A DNA stretch of 64,000 bases, from positions 124,001-188,000 of the forward strand of contig CAVSRM010000003.1 in the NCBI GenBank assembly GCA_963730365.1, in the 5' to 3' direction. This document shows positions 31,918 to 40,688 of this stretch, piece after piece. Each line of letters starts with the position of its first letter. Position 1 is the first letter of the stretch. The stretch comes from Fodinibacter sp963730365. GTDB taxonomy: Bacteria; Actinomycetota; Actinomycetes; Actinomycetales; Dermatophilaceae. The position numbers and the translations under genes are program-made. Below the pieces are notes generated by a model, which saw nothing but the letters and a program-made list of their open reading frames with translations, was not told the origin of the DNA and did no database searches.

Positions 31918-31971
31918 GGCCGGCGTCCCGAGCGGCCCCGCCCGCCTCGCCCAGCACGAAGGAGCCAGCGC

Positions 31972-33192
31972 GTGTCAGCACGCCTGTTCACGTCCGAGTC
32001 CGTCACCGAGGGCCACCCGGACAAGATCTGCGACCAGATCTCGGACTCGATCCTCGACTCCATGCTCTCCCAGGACCCCCACAGCCGGGTGGCCGTCGAG
32101 ACCATGGTGACGACCGGACTGGTGCACGTGGCCGGCGAGGTGACCACCGAGGCCTACGTCGAGATCCCCAAGATCGTCCGCGACACCGTGCTGGGTATCG
32201 GCTACGACAGCTCGACCAAGGGTTTCGACGGTGCCTCCTGCGGTGTCGAGGTGTCGATCGGCCAGCAGAGCCCCGACATCGCCCAGGGTGTGGACACGGC
32301 GTTCGAGAGCCGGACCGGCGGTGTCGACCCCCTCGACAAGCAGGGAGCCGGCGACCAGGGACTGATGTTCGGGTACGCCTGCGACGACACCCTCGAGCTG
32401 ATGCCGCTGCCGATCTTCCTCGCCCACCGGCTGGCCGAGCAGCTCACCGCGGTGCGCAAGAGCGGCGAGCTCTCCTACCTGCGGCCCGACGGCAAGACCC
32501 AGGTGACCATCGCCTACGACGGGGATCGCGCCGTCTCGCTCGACGCGGTCGTCGTCTCGACCCAGCACGCCGAGGACATCAGCCTCGGCGGGATGCTGGA
32601 GCCGGACGTGCGCGCCACCGTGATCGACCCCGTGCTCGCGCAGCTGGCCGATGCAGGCACCGACCTGCGCACCGACAGCTACCGCGCCTACATCAACCCC
32701 ACCGGGAAGTTCGTCATCGGTGGTCCCATGGGAGACGCGGGTCTCACCGGCCGCAAGATCATCGTCGACACCTACGGAGGAATGGCCCGTCACGGTGGTG
32801 GTGCCTTCTCCGGCAAGGACCCGAGCAAGGTGGACCGCTCGGCGGCGTACGCGACCCGATGGGTGGCCAAGAACGTCGTGGCTGCCGGTCTGGCCCGGCG
32901 CTGCGAGGTGCAGGTCGCCTACGCGATCGGCAAGGCCCAGCCCGTGGGCCTGTACGTCGAGACCTTCGGCACCGAGAACGTCCCCGCCGAGCGGATCCAG
33001 AGAGCGATCCTCTCCGTCTTCGACCTCAGGCCCGGCGCGATCCTCGACGACCTCGACCTGCTCCGGCCCATCTACAAGCCGACCGCTGCGTACGGCCATT
33101 TCGGCCGCACCACCGCCGAGGGCGTCGACAAGCCTTTCACCTGGGAACGCACCGACCGGGTGGAGGCGCTGCAGCGGGCCGCCCGGAGCTGA
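31972..33192 (+). CDS. metK: S-adenosylmethionine synthetase
   Basis: 406 residues. Signature residues: TEGHPDKI at 12-19, GAGDQGLMFGYA, and the P-loop-like GGGAFSGKDPSKVDRS. Makes S-adenosylmethionine from methionine and ATP. The GTG start is set by GAAGGAGC six bases upstream and gives the usual MSARLFTSESVTEG start. Confidence 0.98.
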   Translation: MSARLFTSESVTEGHPDKICDQISDSILDSMLSQDPHSRVAVETMVTTGLVHVAGEVTTEAYVEIPKIVRDTVLGIGYDSSTKGFDGASCGVEVSIGQQSPDIAQGVDTAFESRTGGVDPLDKQGAGDQGLMFGYACDDTLELMPLPIFLAHRLAEQLTAVRKSGELSYLRPDGKTQVTIAYDGDRAVSLDAVVVSTQHAEDISLGGMLEPDVRATVIDPVLAQLADAGTDLRTDSYRAYINPTGKFVIGGPMGDAGLTGRKIIVDTYGGMARHGGGAFSGKDPSKVDRSAAYATRWVAKNVVAAGLARRCEVQVAYAIGKAQPVGLYVETFGTENVPAERIQRAILSVFDLRPGAILDDLDLLRPIYKPTAAYGHFGRTTAEGVDKPFTWERTDRVEALQRAARS

Positions 33193-33221
33193 CCGTCTCC
33201 GGGCTCCGCTAGTTTCGGGCC

Positions 33222-35300
33222 ATGAGCCGGGCGGATGAGACAGGGTCCTCGGGGCGCCTCGCCCTCGAGGCTCCCGCGCGACGACGCCCGCGCCGGCTCG
33301 CCTCGGACGACCCGACCACCGAGGAGCGCCCTGTCGCGATCGTGCAGGTCGACACCGGGCTCGCCCACCTCGACCGGCCGTTCGAGTACACCGTGCCCGA
33401 GTCGATGGCAGCGACAGCCGTTCCGGGCGCGCGAGTCAAGGTCCGCTTTGCGGGCCGCGACCTCAACGGATTCGTGCTGGAGCGGGCCTCGTCCGCCGAG
33501 CACCTCGGTCGCTTGTCACCGCTGCGACGCGTCGTCTCCCCCGAAGCGGTGCTCACGCCGAGCGTGCTCCGGGCGGCCCGCGACGTGGCGACCCGCTACG
33601 CCGGCACGCTCGGCGACGTGCTGCGCCTGGGCGTTCCGCCCCGCCACGCCACGGCCGAGAAGGCACTGGCGATGGACCCACCCGAGCACCACCCGCCTCT
33701 TCCCGAGCACTCCGGGCGGTCGTGGGAACCGTATGCCGCGGGGTCGGCCCTGTTGTCCCGGATCAGCAGGGGCGAGGCGCCGGGCGCGTCGGTGCTGGCG
33801 CTGCCATCCGTGCACGCCGCCGCCGACTGGCCCGCTCTCCTGGCGGATGCCGCTCGGGCCGCCGTCGAGGGCGGTCGCGGTGCGGTGCTCGTCGTGCCGG
33901 ACCACCGGGACGTGGCCCGGGTCGAGGCCGCCCTGCTCCAGGCGCTGGGGCCCGGCCGCCACGTCCGGCTGACGGCCGACCAGGGCCCGCAGGCGCGCTA
34001 CACGGCATACCTCAAGGCCCTGCGGGGCCACGTCCAGGTCGTCGTCGGCACCCGGGCCGCGGCGTTCGCACCCGTGCGCGACCTCGGGCTGGTGGTCTGG
34101 TGGGACGACGGTGACGACCTCCACGAGGAGCCGCGCGCCCCCTACCCCCACGTCCGCGACGTGCTGCTGGCTCGGGCTGCGCACGACGGCGCGGCTGTCG
34201 TGTCGGCGGGGTTCTCCCGCTCGGCGGCCGTGGCCGACCTGGTTGCCCGCCAGGTCCTCACCCCGGTCGAGGCGCCGCGGGCTGCGGTCCGGGCGGCGGT
34301 GCCTTCCGTGCGGGTCGCGGGCGAGGGCCGCGATACCGACCAGGACCCGACGGCAGGGGCGGCGCACCTCCCGACGCTGGCCTGGCGCACCGCCAAGGAG
34401 GGCCTCGCCCGGGGGCCGGTCCTCGTGCAGGTGCCGCGGCGGGGGTACCTCCCCTCGCTGTCCTGCCAGGACTGCCGCCGCCCGGCACGCTGCAGGACCT
34501 GCGCTGGGCCGCTCGGGCTCAGCGGACCCGGCAACCCTCCGGCGTGCCGCTGGTGCGGCCGGGCCGAGACGACCTTCCGTTGCCCGGCCTGCGAGGGGAC
34601 ACGACTGCGCTCCTCCGTCGTGGGCGCCCGACGCACCGCCGAGGAGCTCGGCCGCGCCTTTCCCGGCGTGCCCGTCGAACGGTCCGGTGCCGGCACCGTC
34701 CTGGACCGGGTCGGGCCCGGGCCCCGGCTCGTGGTGGCCACGCCGGGGGCCGAACCGGTCGCCGACGGTGGATATGCGGTGGCCCTCCTGCTCGATGCGT
34801 GGGCGCTGCTCGACAGGCCCACCCTCCCCGCGGGCGAGGAGTCACTCCGCCGTTGGCTGGGAGCGGCTTCCCTCGTGACCGCGGCCTCCGACGGCGGGCG
34901 GGTGGTGCTGGCAGGGGCGCCGCTGCACGCGACGGTGCCGGCGGTCGAGGCGCTCGTGCGCTGGGACCCGGGATGGTTCGCCGCCCGCGAGCTCGAGGAG
35001 CGCGAGGAGCTCAACCTCCCCCCGGCCGCCCGGGTGGCCACCGTCACCGGTCGCCGCGACCTCGTCGAGGCCGCTGTCGGCGAGCTGGGGCTCCCGTCCA
35101 CCGCCGCCGTGCTCGGACCCCTGCCGCACCGGCCGACGAACCCCGGGGCGGGGGAGACATGGCGAGCTGTGGTCACCGTGCCTCGTGCTGACGGTCCGAT
35201 CCTCACGAGGGAGCTCGCCGCGATGCGAGCCCGTGGGTCGGCCCGCAAGGAGGCGCACCCCGTCACCGTACGGGTCGACCCACCCGACCCCACGGGCTGA
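33222..35300 (+). CDS. priA: Primosomal protein N' (PriA), actinobacterial form without helicase motifs
   Basis: 692 residues. The 3'-DNA-binding domain (VAIVQVDTGLAHLDRPFEY) and paired zinc-binding cysteines (starting Cys415, CQDC, CRTC, CRWCG, CPACEG) match PriA. There is no Walker A GxGKT sequence, and the DEAH box position reads WWDDGDD. Actinobacterial PriA is known to lack these motifs and is annotated as a probable replication-restart protein without ATPase activity. ATG 33222 is exactly six bases after TAGTTT (33210-33215), so it is probably leaderless. Confidence 0.93.
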   Translation: MSRADETGSSGRLALEAPARRRPRRLASDDPTTEERPVAIVQVDTGLAHLDRPFEYTVPESMAATAVPGARVKVRFAGRDLNGFVLERASSAEHLGRLSPLRRVVSPEAVLTPSVLRAARDVATRYAGTLGDVLRLGVPPRHATAEKALAMDPPEHHPPLPEHSGRSWEPYAAGSALLSRISRGEAPGASVLALPSVHAAADWPALLADAARAAVEGGRGAVLVVPDHRDVARVEAALLQALGPGRHVRLTADQGPQARYTAYLKALRGHVQVVVGTRAAAFAPVRDLGLVVWWDDGDDLHEEPRAPYPHVRDVLLARAAHDGAAVVSAGFSRSAAVADLVARQVLTPVEAPRAAVRAAVPSVRVAGEGRDTDQDPTAGAAHLPTLAWRTAKEGLARGPVLVQVPRRGYLPSLSCQDCRRPARCRTCAGPLGLSGPGNPPACRWCGRAETTFRCPACEGTRLRSSVVGARRTAEELGRAFPGVPVERSGAGTVLDRVGPGPRLVVATPGAEPVADGGYAVALLLDAWALLDRPTLPAGEESLRRWLGAASLVTAASDGGRVVLAGAPLHATVPAVEALVRWDPGWFAARELEEREELNLPPAARVATVTGRRDLVEAAVGELGLPSTAAVLGPLPHRPTNPGAGETWRAVVTVPRADGPILTRELAAMRARGSARKEAHPVTVRVDPPDPTG

Positions 35301-35328
35301 GCCCGCTCGTCCACCTAGACTTCCCGGC

Positions 35329-35418
35329 GTGAGCCCCACTCCCATCCGCCTTCCTCGGGTCCCGCGACCGGTGGCGCCGACCGGTCGGACGGCGTCGTTC
35401 GTGAGGGAGAAGGCCTGA
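35329..35418 (+). CDS. Small leaderless ORF of 29 residues upstream of fmt
   Basis: A GTG at 35329 opens a short frame (MSPTPIRLPRVPRPVAPTGR then TASFVREKA) that stops at 35416-35418, immediately abutting the fmt GTG. TAGACT at 35316-35321 lies seven bases before the GTG, predicting a leaderless transcript starting within a base of it. Its last codons contain GGGAGAAGG, the fmt ribosome site. It is proline- and arginine-rich and unlike any family I know. It may act only to deliver ribosomes to fmt. The usual def gene between priA and fmt is absent. Confidence 0.4.
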   Translation: MSPTPIRLPRVPRPVAPTGRTASFVREKA

Positions 35419-36363
35419 GTGCGCCTCGTCCTCGCGGGCACCCCGTCGACCGCCGTGCCCTCACTCCTGGCCCTGATCGGCTCCTCGCACGACGTCGTGG
35501 CGGTCGTGACGCGCCCGGACGCCCGCAGCGGCCGCGGGCGTTCACTCGTGGCTTCGCCGGTCAAGGTCGCCGCCCAGGAGTACGGCATCGAGGTGCTCGA
35601 CCCCGCTCACCCGCGGGACCCGGAGTTCCTCTCGCGGCTCACCGAGATCGCCCCCGACTGCTGCCCCGTCGTCGCGTACGGCGCCCTCGTCCCGCGGCCC
35701 GCACTGGACGTGCCGACCCACGGCTGGGTCAACCTGCACTTCTCGCTGCTCCCCGCCTGGCGCGGGGCCGCACCGGTGCAGCGAGCCCTCATGGCGGGCG
35801 ACGACGTGACGGGGGCCTCGACGTTCCTCCTCGAGGAGGGGCTGGACACCGGCCCGGTGTTCGGCACGCTGACCGAGGTGGTCAGGGACGACGACACGGC
35901 AGGCTCCCTCCTCGATCGCCTCGCGCACGCCGGTGCCGGCCTGCTGCTCGCCACCATGGACGGCATCGAGGAGGGCGGGCTGGCTCCGGTTCCGCAGCCC
36001 CTCGACGGGGTCAGCCACGCACCGAAGCTCTCCACCGAGGAGGCGCGGGTGCGGTGGGCACTTCCCGCGCACGTCGTCGACCGGCACGTCCGCGGCTGCA
36101 CCCCGTCCCCCGGAGCATGGACGACGTTCCGGGGCGAGCGCCTCAAGCTGGGACCTCCCCGGATGCCGTCGGCTGACCTTCCCGACGGACCCGCCCCGGC
36201 GCTGGGGCCCGGGGAGCTCCACGTCACCAAGCGCACCGTGCTCGTCGGCACCGCCTCGGGTCCCCTCGCCCTGGGAGAGGTGCGCCCCCACGGCAAGAAC
36301 CCGATGGCCGCCGCCGACTGGGCGCGGGGAGTCCGGATCACCCCGGGGGAGCGGCTGGGCTGA
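35419..36363 (+). CDS. fmt: Methionyl-tRNA formyltransferase
   Basis: 314 residues. N-terminal formyltransferase domain (RLVLAGTPSTAVPSLLALIG) with the SLLP motif in VNLHFSLLPAWRGAAPVQRA; the folate-site Asp lies in GLDTGPVF. The C-terminal OB-fold domain begins near residue 205. It formylates Met-tRNA for initiation. The GTG start is preceded by GGGAGAAGG (35405-35413) and follows directly on the short upstream ORF. Confidence 0.96.
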   Translation: MRLVLAGTPSTAVPSLLALIGSSHDVVAVVTRPDARSGRGRSLVASPVKVAAQEYGIEVLDPAHPRDPEFLSRLTEIAPDCCPVVAYGALVPRPALDVPTHGWVNLHFSLLPAWRGAAPVQRALMAGDDVTGASTFLLEEGLDTGPVFGTLTEVVRDDDTAGSLLDRLAHAGAGLLLATMDGIEEGGLAPVPQPLDGVSHAPKLSTEEARVRWALPAHVVDRHVRGCTPSPGAWTTFRGERLKLGPPRMPSADLPDGPAPALGPGELHVTKRTVLVGTASGPLALGEVRPHGKNPMAAADWARGVRITPGERLG

Positions 36364-36407
36364 GCGCGTCGCCTCCGGGTGAGGTCGATCTGCCCTACGG
36401 TTCCTGC

Positions 36408-37754
36408 ATGGTTCGCGACTCAACCTCTGCCGTCCTGCGCCGAACGGTCCTCGAGCGGCAGAGGAGCGGGCGCATCCCCGGGGTGCACGCCAGCGTCGTC
36501 CGGCACGGTGAGCTGCTCTGGGAGGCCGGGATCGGGACCGCCGAGGTCGGCACCGAGCGGGAGCCCACCCGGGACGACCAGTTCCTCATCGCCTCGAACA
36601 CCAAGACCTTCGTCGCGACGATGGTCATGCAGCTGCGCGACGAGGGCCGCCTGCGCCTCGACGACACCCTCGCGGAGCACCTGCCCGGGCTCCGTCAGCC
36701 CCTGACCATCCGCGACGCGCTCTCCCACCTCAGTGGCCTGCAGCGCGAGCCCGTGGGCGATGTCTGGGTCACGCTCACCCACCCGGACGAGGACACGCTG
36801 CTGCGTGAGGCCGACGACGCGGCGATGCTCCTCCCGGCAGGGGAGCAGTGGCACTACTCGAACCTCGCCTTCGCCCTCCTCGGGCAGGTCGTCGGTCGGC
36901 TCGACGCGCGGCCGTGGCACGAGTCGCTGCGCGTCCGCCTCCTGGAGCCGCTCGGCCTCGCCCGCACGAGCGTGGGCTTCGACGGCGGCCCTCACGTGCA
37001 GGGGTACTACGTCGGGCCGTGGGACGACGTCCCGCGTCCCGAGCCGGTCATCGACCTCGGGGCCACCGGACCGGCCGGCGCCCTGGCCTCCACCGCCGAG
37101 GACCTCGCCCGGTGGACCGCCTTCGTCGCGGACCCCGACCCCGCCGTGCTCGACCCGGCGACGATGGATGAGATGACGCGGCCACGGGCCTTCGTCGACG
37201 CCGACGGCTGGCAGATGGGGATGGGGCTCGGGTTCTTCCTCCACCGCTCGCCCGGGGGGCGGGTGCTCGCCGGGCACACCGGCGGGATGCCCGGCCACAT
37301 CACCGGGGTGTTCACCGACCGCTCCACGGGTACCGCGGCCGTGGTGCTCATGAACTCCACCGACCCGGGTGACCCGGCCGGCTTCGCGGCCGCGCTCGTC
37401 GACGTCGTCCTCGACCGGGACCCGCCGGAGCCCGACCCGTGGCGGCCCGGCTCGGCGGTTCCCGACGACCTCCGGCCGCTGCTGGGGCGGTGGTACTCCG
37501 AGGGCCGGCCGTGGGACTTCTCCGTGCGCCACGAGGTGCTGGAGGTCCGGGCGCCGACCTGGCCCGCCACACGGGACTCGTGGCAGTTCGAGCGGGTCGA
37601 CGGGGGGCTTCTCCGCACGACGTCCGGGGCCGAGCGGCACGAACCGCTGCAGGTGCTCCGCGGGGCCGACGGGCAGGTCACGTCCCTGCGCTGGGCCACG
37701 TACCGGATGACCCGGGAGCCGCTCGCGTTCGGTGAGGACCCGACGTCGGACTGA
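36408..37754 (+). CDS. Serine hydrolase of the beta-lactamase / class C family
   Basis: 448 residues. Class C-type catalytic set: SNTK with Ser63 and Lys66, the Tyr motif YSN with Tyr149, and HTGG near 290 in place of KTG. No signal peptide is visible, so it is probably cytoplasmic and more likely an esterase or D-amino peptidase than a resistance beta-lactamase. The last ~110 residues form an extra beta-rich domain of the type that follows such enzymes. TACGGT at 36396-36401, six bases before the ATG, suggests leaderless transcription. Confidence 0.88.
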   Translation: MVRDSTSAVLRRTVLERQRSGRIPGVHASVVRHGELLWEAGIGTAEVGTEREPTRDDQFLIASNTKTFVATMVMQLRDEGRLRLDDTLAEHLPGLRQPLTIRDALSHLSGLQREPVGDVWVTLTHPDEDTLLREADDAAMLLPAGEQWHYSNLAFALLGQVVGRLDARPWHESLRVRLLEPLGLARTSVGFDGGPHVQGYYVGPWDDVPRPEPVIDLGATGPAGALASTAEDLARWTAFVADPDPAVLDPATMDEMTRPRAFVDADGWQMGMGLGFFLHRSPGGRVLAGHTGGMPGHITGVFTDRSTGTAAVVLMNSTDPGDPAGFAAALVDVVLDRDPPEPDPWRPGSAVPDDLRPLLGRWYSEGRPWDFSVRHEVLEVRAPTWPATRDSWQFERVDGGLLRTTSGAERHEPLQVLRGADGQVTSLRWATYRMTREPLAFGEDPTSD

Positions 37755-37816
37755 GCCCGTCGGGCCCACGCGGCCGTGCGGGGAGGGGCAGGGGTCGGAC
37801 CCGGTAGCCTCCGGGG

Positions 37817-39298
37817 GTGCCCGACCGACCCCGGAAACCCCAGGACCGCGGACCTCGTCGTCGCTCCGCGACGGCTCCCTCGGAGCGGACCCGCGGGGCC
37901 GAGCCCACGCGGTTCGCGGCGTACAGCCTGATGCGCGCCGTCTCGGAGGGGGCCTACGCCAACCTCGAGATGCCGACGATCCTCCGGCGTCGCCGCCTGG
38001 AGGGCCGTGACGCAGCCTTCGCCACCGAGCTCGCCTTCGGGACGATCCGCTGGCAGGGCTTCTACGACGCGGTCATCGCCTCGGCCGCGGACCGGCCGGT
38101 GGGGAAGATCGACCCCAAGGTGCTCGACGTGCTCCGACTCGGAGCCCACCAGGTCCTGGGGATGCGGGTCGCCGGGCACGCCGCCGTCGACCAGACCGTG
38201 GGCCTGGCCCGCACGGTCGCCGGCCAGGGAGCCGGCGGGTTCGCCAACGCCGTGCTCCGTCGGGTCACGGAGCGATCAGCCCCGGAGTGGTGCGACCTCG
38301 TCGCACCGGTGGATGGAGGTGCCGCAGCCCTCGCCGTCCGGCACTCGCACCCCGAGTGGGTCGTGGCGGCCCTGCGGGCCGCACTCCTCGGCCACGGACG
38401 CGCCACGGCCGACACCATCGGCAGCGAGCTCGACGCGCTGCTCGAGACCGACAACGAGGCACCACGAGTGCACCTCGTCGCGCGACCCGGCCTCTGCTCG
38501 GTCGACGAGCTCGTGGCGGGGGTCGACGCAGAACCCAGCGCGACGTCACCCCTCGGTGCGGTGCTGCTCTCCGGTGACCCCGGACGCATCGCCGCCGTGC
38601 GGGACGGACGCGCCGCTGTGCAGGACGAGGGGTCGCAGCTGGTCGCCCTCGCCCTGGCCCGCGCCGAGGTCTCCCCCGACGCCCCGGACCGCTGGCTCGA
38701 CCTGTGCGCAGGGCCCGGTGGCAAGGCCGGGGTGCTCGGTGCACTGGCGGTCACGTCCGGAGCGGACCTCACCGCGGTCGAGGTCTCACCCCACCGCGCG
38801 GAGCTCGTGCGATCCACCCTCGGCGCCCTGACCCGGTTCGCCGACCAGCACGGCCGACGGGTCGAGGTGCGCACCGCCGACGGCCGTGAGGTCGGCAGTG
38901 ACGAACCGGCGGCATACGGCCGGGCCCTCGTCGACGCGCCGTGCACCGGACTCGGGGCGCTCCGCCGACGGCCCGAGGCGCGCTGGCGCCGGGAGCCGAC
39001 CGACATCGCGGCGCTCGGGCCGCTCCAGCGCGCACTGCTCACCTCGGCCCTCGACTCCGTCGCTCCCGGCGGTGTCGTCGCCTACGCCACGTGCAGCCCA
39101 CACCTCGCCGAGACCCGCTTCGTCGTCGGCGACGTGCTCAAGAAGCGTCCCGACGTCGAGGTCGTCGACGCCCGCCCGTTGTTCACCGACAGCTCCGGCG
39201 AGGTGCTCCGCGACCTCGGCGAGGGGCCCTACGTCCAGCTGTGGCCCCACGTGCACGGCACCGACGCGATGTTCTTCGCCTTGTTGCGTCGTCGCTAG
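37817..39298 (+). CDS. rsmB: 16S rRNA (cytosine-967-C5) methyltransferase RsmB
   Basis: 493 residues. A basic N-terminal tail is followed by a NusB-like RNA-binding domain (about 35-170) and a Rossmann methyltransferase domain. DLCAGPGGKAGVLGAL binds SAM; the two catalytic cysteines lie in DAPCTGLGALRRRPE and YATCSPHLAETR. It modifies C967 of 16S rRNA. The GTG at 37817 is exactly six bases after TAGCCT (37805-37810), so the message is probably leaderless. rpe follows ten bases after its stop. Confidence 0.95.
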   Translation: MPDRPRKPQDRGPRRRSATAPSERTRGAEPTRFAAYSLMRAVSEGAYANLEMPTILRRRRLEGRDAAFATELAFGTIRWQGFYDAVIASAADRPVGKIDPKVLDVLRLGAHQVLGMRVAGHAAVDQTVGLARTVAGQGAGGFANAVLRRVTERSAPEWCDLVAPVDGGAAALAVRHSHPEWVVAALRAALLGHGRATADTIGSELDALLETDNEAPRVHLVARPGLCSVDELVAGVDAEPSATSPLGAVLLSGDPGRIAAVRDGRAAVQDEGSQLVALALARAEVSPDAPDRWLDLCAGPGGKAGVLGALAVTSGADLTAVEVSPHRAELVRSTLGALTRFADQHGRRVEVRTADGREVGSDEPAAYGRALVDAPCTGLGALRRRPEARWRREPTDIAALGPLQRALLTSALDSVAPGGVVAYATCSPHLAETRFVVGDVLKKRPDVEVVDARPLFTDSSGEVLRDLGEGPYVQLWPHVHGTDAMFFALLRRR

Positions 39299-39308
39299 GC
39301 TCTTGGTC

Positions 39309-39968
39309 GTGCAGATCTCACCGTCGATCCTGGCCGCGGACTTCGCCAACCTCGAGCGCGAGCTCGGGAGTATCGCCAACGCCGACTGGGCCCACGTCGA
39401 CGTCATGGACAACCACTTCGTCCCGAACCTCACCCTGGGGCTCCCGGTGGTGGAGGCGCTCGTCGCCGTCTCGCCGATCCCCGTGGACTGCCACCTCATG
39501 ATCGAGGACCCCGACCGGTGGGCACCCGGCTACGCCGAGGCGGGAGCCCGCTCGGTCACCTTCCACGTCGAGGCGGTGCGCGACCCGGTGGCCACGGCCC
39601 GGGCGATCCGCGCGGCAGGGGCGCGCGCGGCCCTCGCGGTCAAGCCCGGCACCGACTTCGCCCCCTACGCCGACCTGCTCCCCGAGGTCGACATGGTGCT
39701 CGTGATGACCGTCGAGCCGGGGTTCGGCGGCCAGTCGTTCATGGCCGACCAGATGCCCAAGGTGCGTCAGGTCCGCGAGGCGGTGCGCCGCCACGGCGGC
39801 GACGTGTGGATCCAGGTCGACGGGGGAGTGTCCGCCGACACCATCGAGCAGTGCGCGAAGGCCGGCGCCGACGTCTTCGTCGCGGGCTCAGCGGTGTACG
39901 GGGCGCAGTCGGCGGCCACGGCGGTCGACGAGCTGCGCGAGCTGGCGCTGCGACACGCACACCCATGA
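39309..39968 (+). CDS. rpe: Ribulose-phosphate 3-epimerase
   Basis: 219 residues, TIM barrel. ISPSILAADFANL, HVDVMDNHFVPNLTLG with metal ligands, DCHLMIEDP, VMTVEPGFGGQSF and VDGGVSADTI are all present. Interconverts ribulose 5-phosphate and xylulose 5-phosphate in the pentose phosphate pathway. A -10-like TAGGCT (39296-39301), overlapping the rsmB stop, lies seven bases before the GTG. It overlaps the pentapeptide gene by four bases. Confidence 0.97.
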   Translation: MQISPSILAADFANLERELGSIANADWAHVDVMDNHFVPNLTLGLPVVEALVAVSPIPVDCHLMIEDPDRWAPGYAEAGARSVTFHVEAVRDPVATARAIRAAGARAALAVKPGTDFAPYADLLPEVDMVLVMTVEPGFGGQSFMADQMPKVRQVREAVRRHGGDVWIQVDGGVSADTIEQCAKAGADVFVAGSAVYGAQSAATAVDELRELALRHAHP

Positions 39969-40570
39969 CCTCCCTCGTCACACGCCTGGACGGGTCGCCC
40001 TATGCCGTGGACCTCACCCTCGGCGAGGGACTGGCCCCGGGCGAGGTGCTCGAGGGCGTCGAGTTCGAGGCGTGCCGATTCGACCGTGCGGCGCTCGAGG
40101 GCGCGGTGCTGAGGGACTGCACGTTCACCGACTGCGTGTTCTCGGGGTGCAACCTCAACCGCATCGACCTCGGGGGCTCGCGGTTCAGCGACAGCACCTT
40201 CGAGGACTGCACCGCGCTCGCCGTCACGTGGTCGCGGGCCGGGACGGCGTCGCTGTCGACGCGCCCGTGGGACATGCTGCGCTGCCGGCTCGACCTGGCG
40301 TCGTTCCAGGAGGCCTCGATCGCCGGCTCCCGCTTCGTCGCCTGCTCGCTGCGAGAGGCCGACTTCGGCGGCGCCGACGCGGCGGGCGTGGAGTTCACCG
40401 GGTGCGACCTCTGGGGCGCAGTGTTCGTCGGCACCGACCTGCGCGGTGCGAGCCTGGTCGACGCGTCCGGATACGCATTCGACCCCGCGCAGAACCGGGT
40501 GGCGGGGCTGCGCGTCGACGCCGCCTCCGCCGGAGGTCTGCTCACCGCGATGGGCATCGTCGTCGGGTAG
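39965..40570 (+). CDS. Pentapeptide-repeat protein resembling Qnr
   Basis: 201 residues. Two blocks of A(D/N)LXX-type repeats (about 25-75, VEFEACRFDRAALEGAVLRD; and 105-165, FQEASIAGSRFVACSLREAD) form a quadrilateral beta-helix, broken by a stretch with TWSRAGTASLSTRPWDM. The C terminus (LRVDAASAGGLLTAMGIVVG) resembles that of Qnr proteins, which end LLMERLGIAVIG or similar. Qnr and MfpA mimic DNA and bind gyrase, protecting it from fluoroquinolones. The similarity is seen by eye only; many environmental homologues have no known role. ATG overlaps the rpe stop, so the two are co-translated. Confidence 0.8.
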   Translation: MTSLVTRLDGSPYAVDLTLGEGLAPGEVLEGVEFEACRFDRAALEGAVLRDCTFTDCVFSGCNLNRIDLGGSRFSDSTFEDCTALAVTWSRAGTASLSTRPWDMLRCRLDLASFQEASIAGSRFVACSLREADFGGADAAGVEFTGCDLWGAVFVGTDLRGASLVDASGYAFDPAQNRVAGLRVDAASAGGLLTAMGIVVG

Positions 40571-40688
40571 CCGGCCCGCGTCTTCCGCGAGTCGGCCACC
40601 CGCACCTCCGGGCCCCTCGGCCTCAGACGTCGGCGGGGCACGCCTCGAGGTGGGTGGACGTCACCCTCTCATGCGGTTGACTGGTCGC

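Noticed and set aside
31855..31971. SAM-responsive riboswitch before metK
   Set aside because: The predicted leader is only about 48 bases and shows none of the conserved SAM riboswitch blocks.
33222..35300. PriA as a degraded helicase pseudogene, because Walker motifs are missing
   Set aside because: The frame is intact and zinc cysteines are kept; absence of helicase motifs is the known state of actinobacterial PriA.
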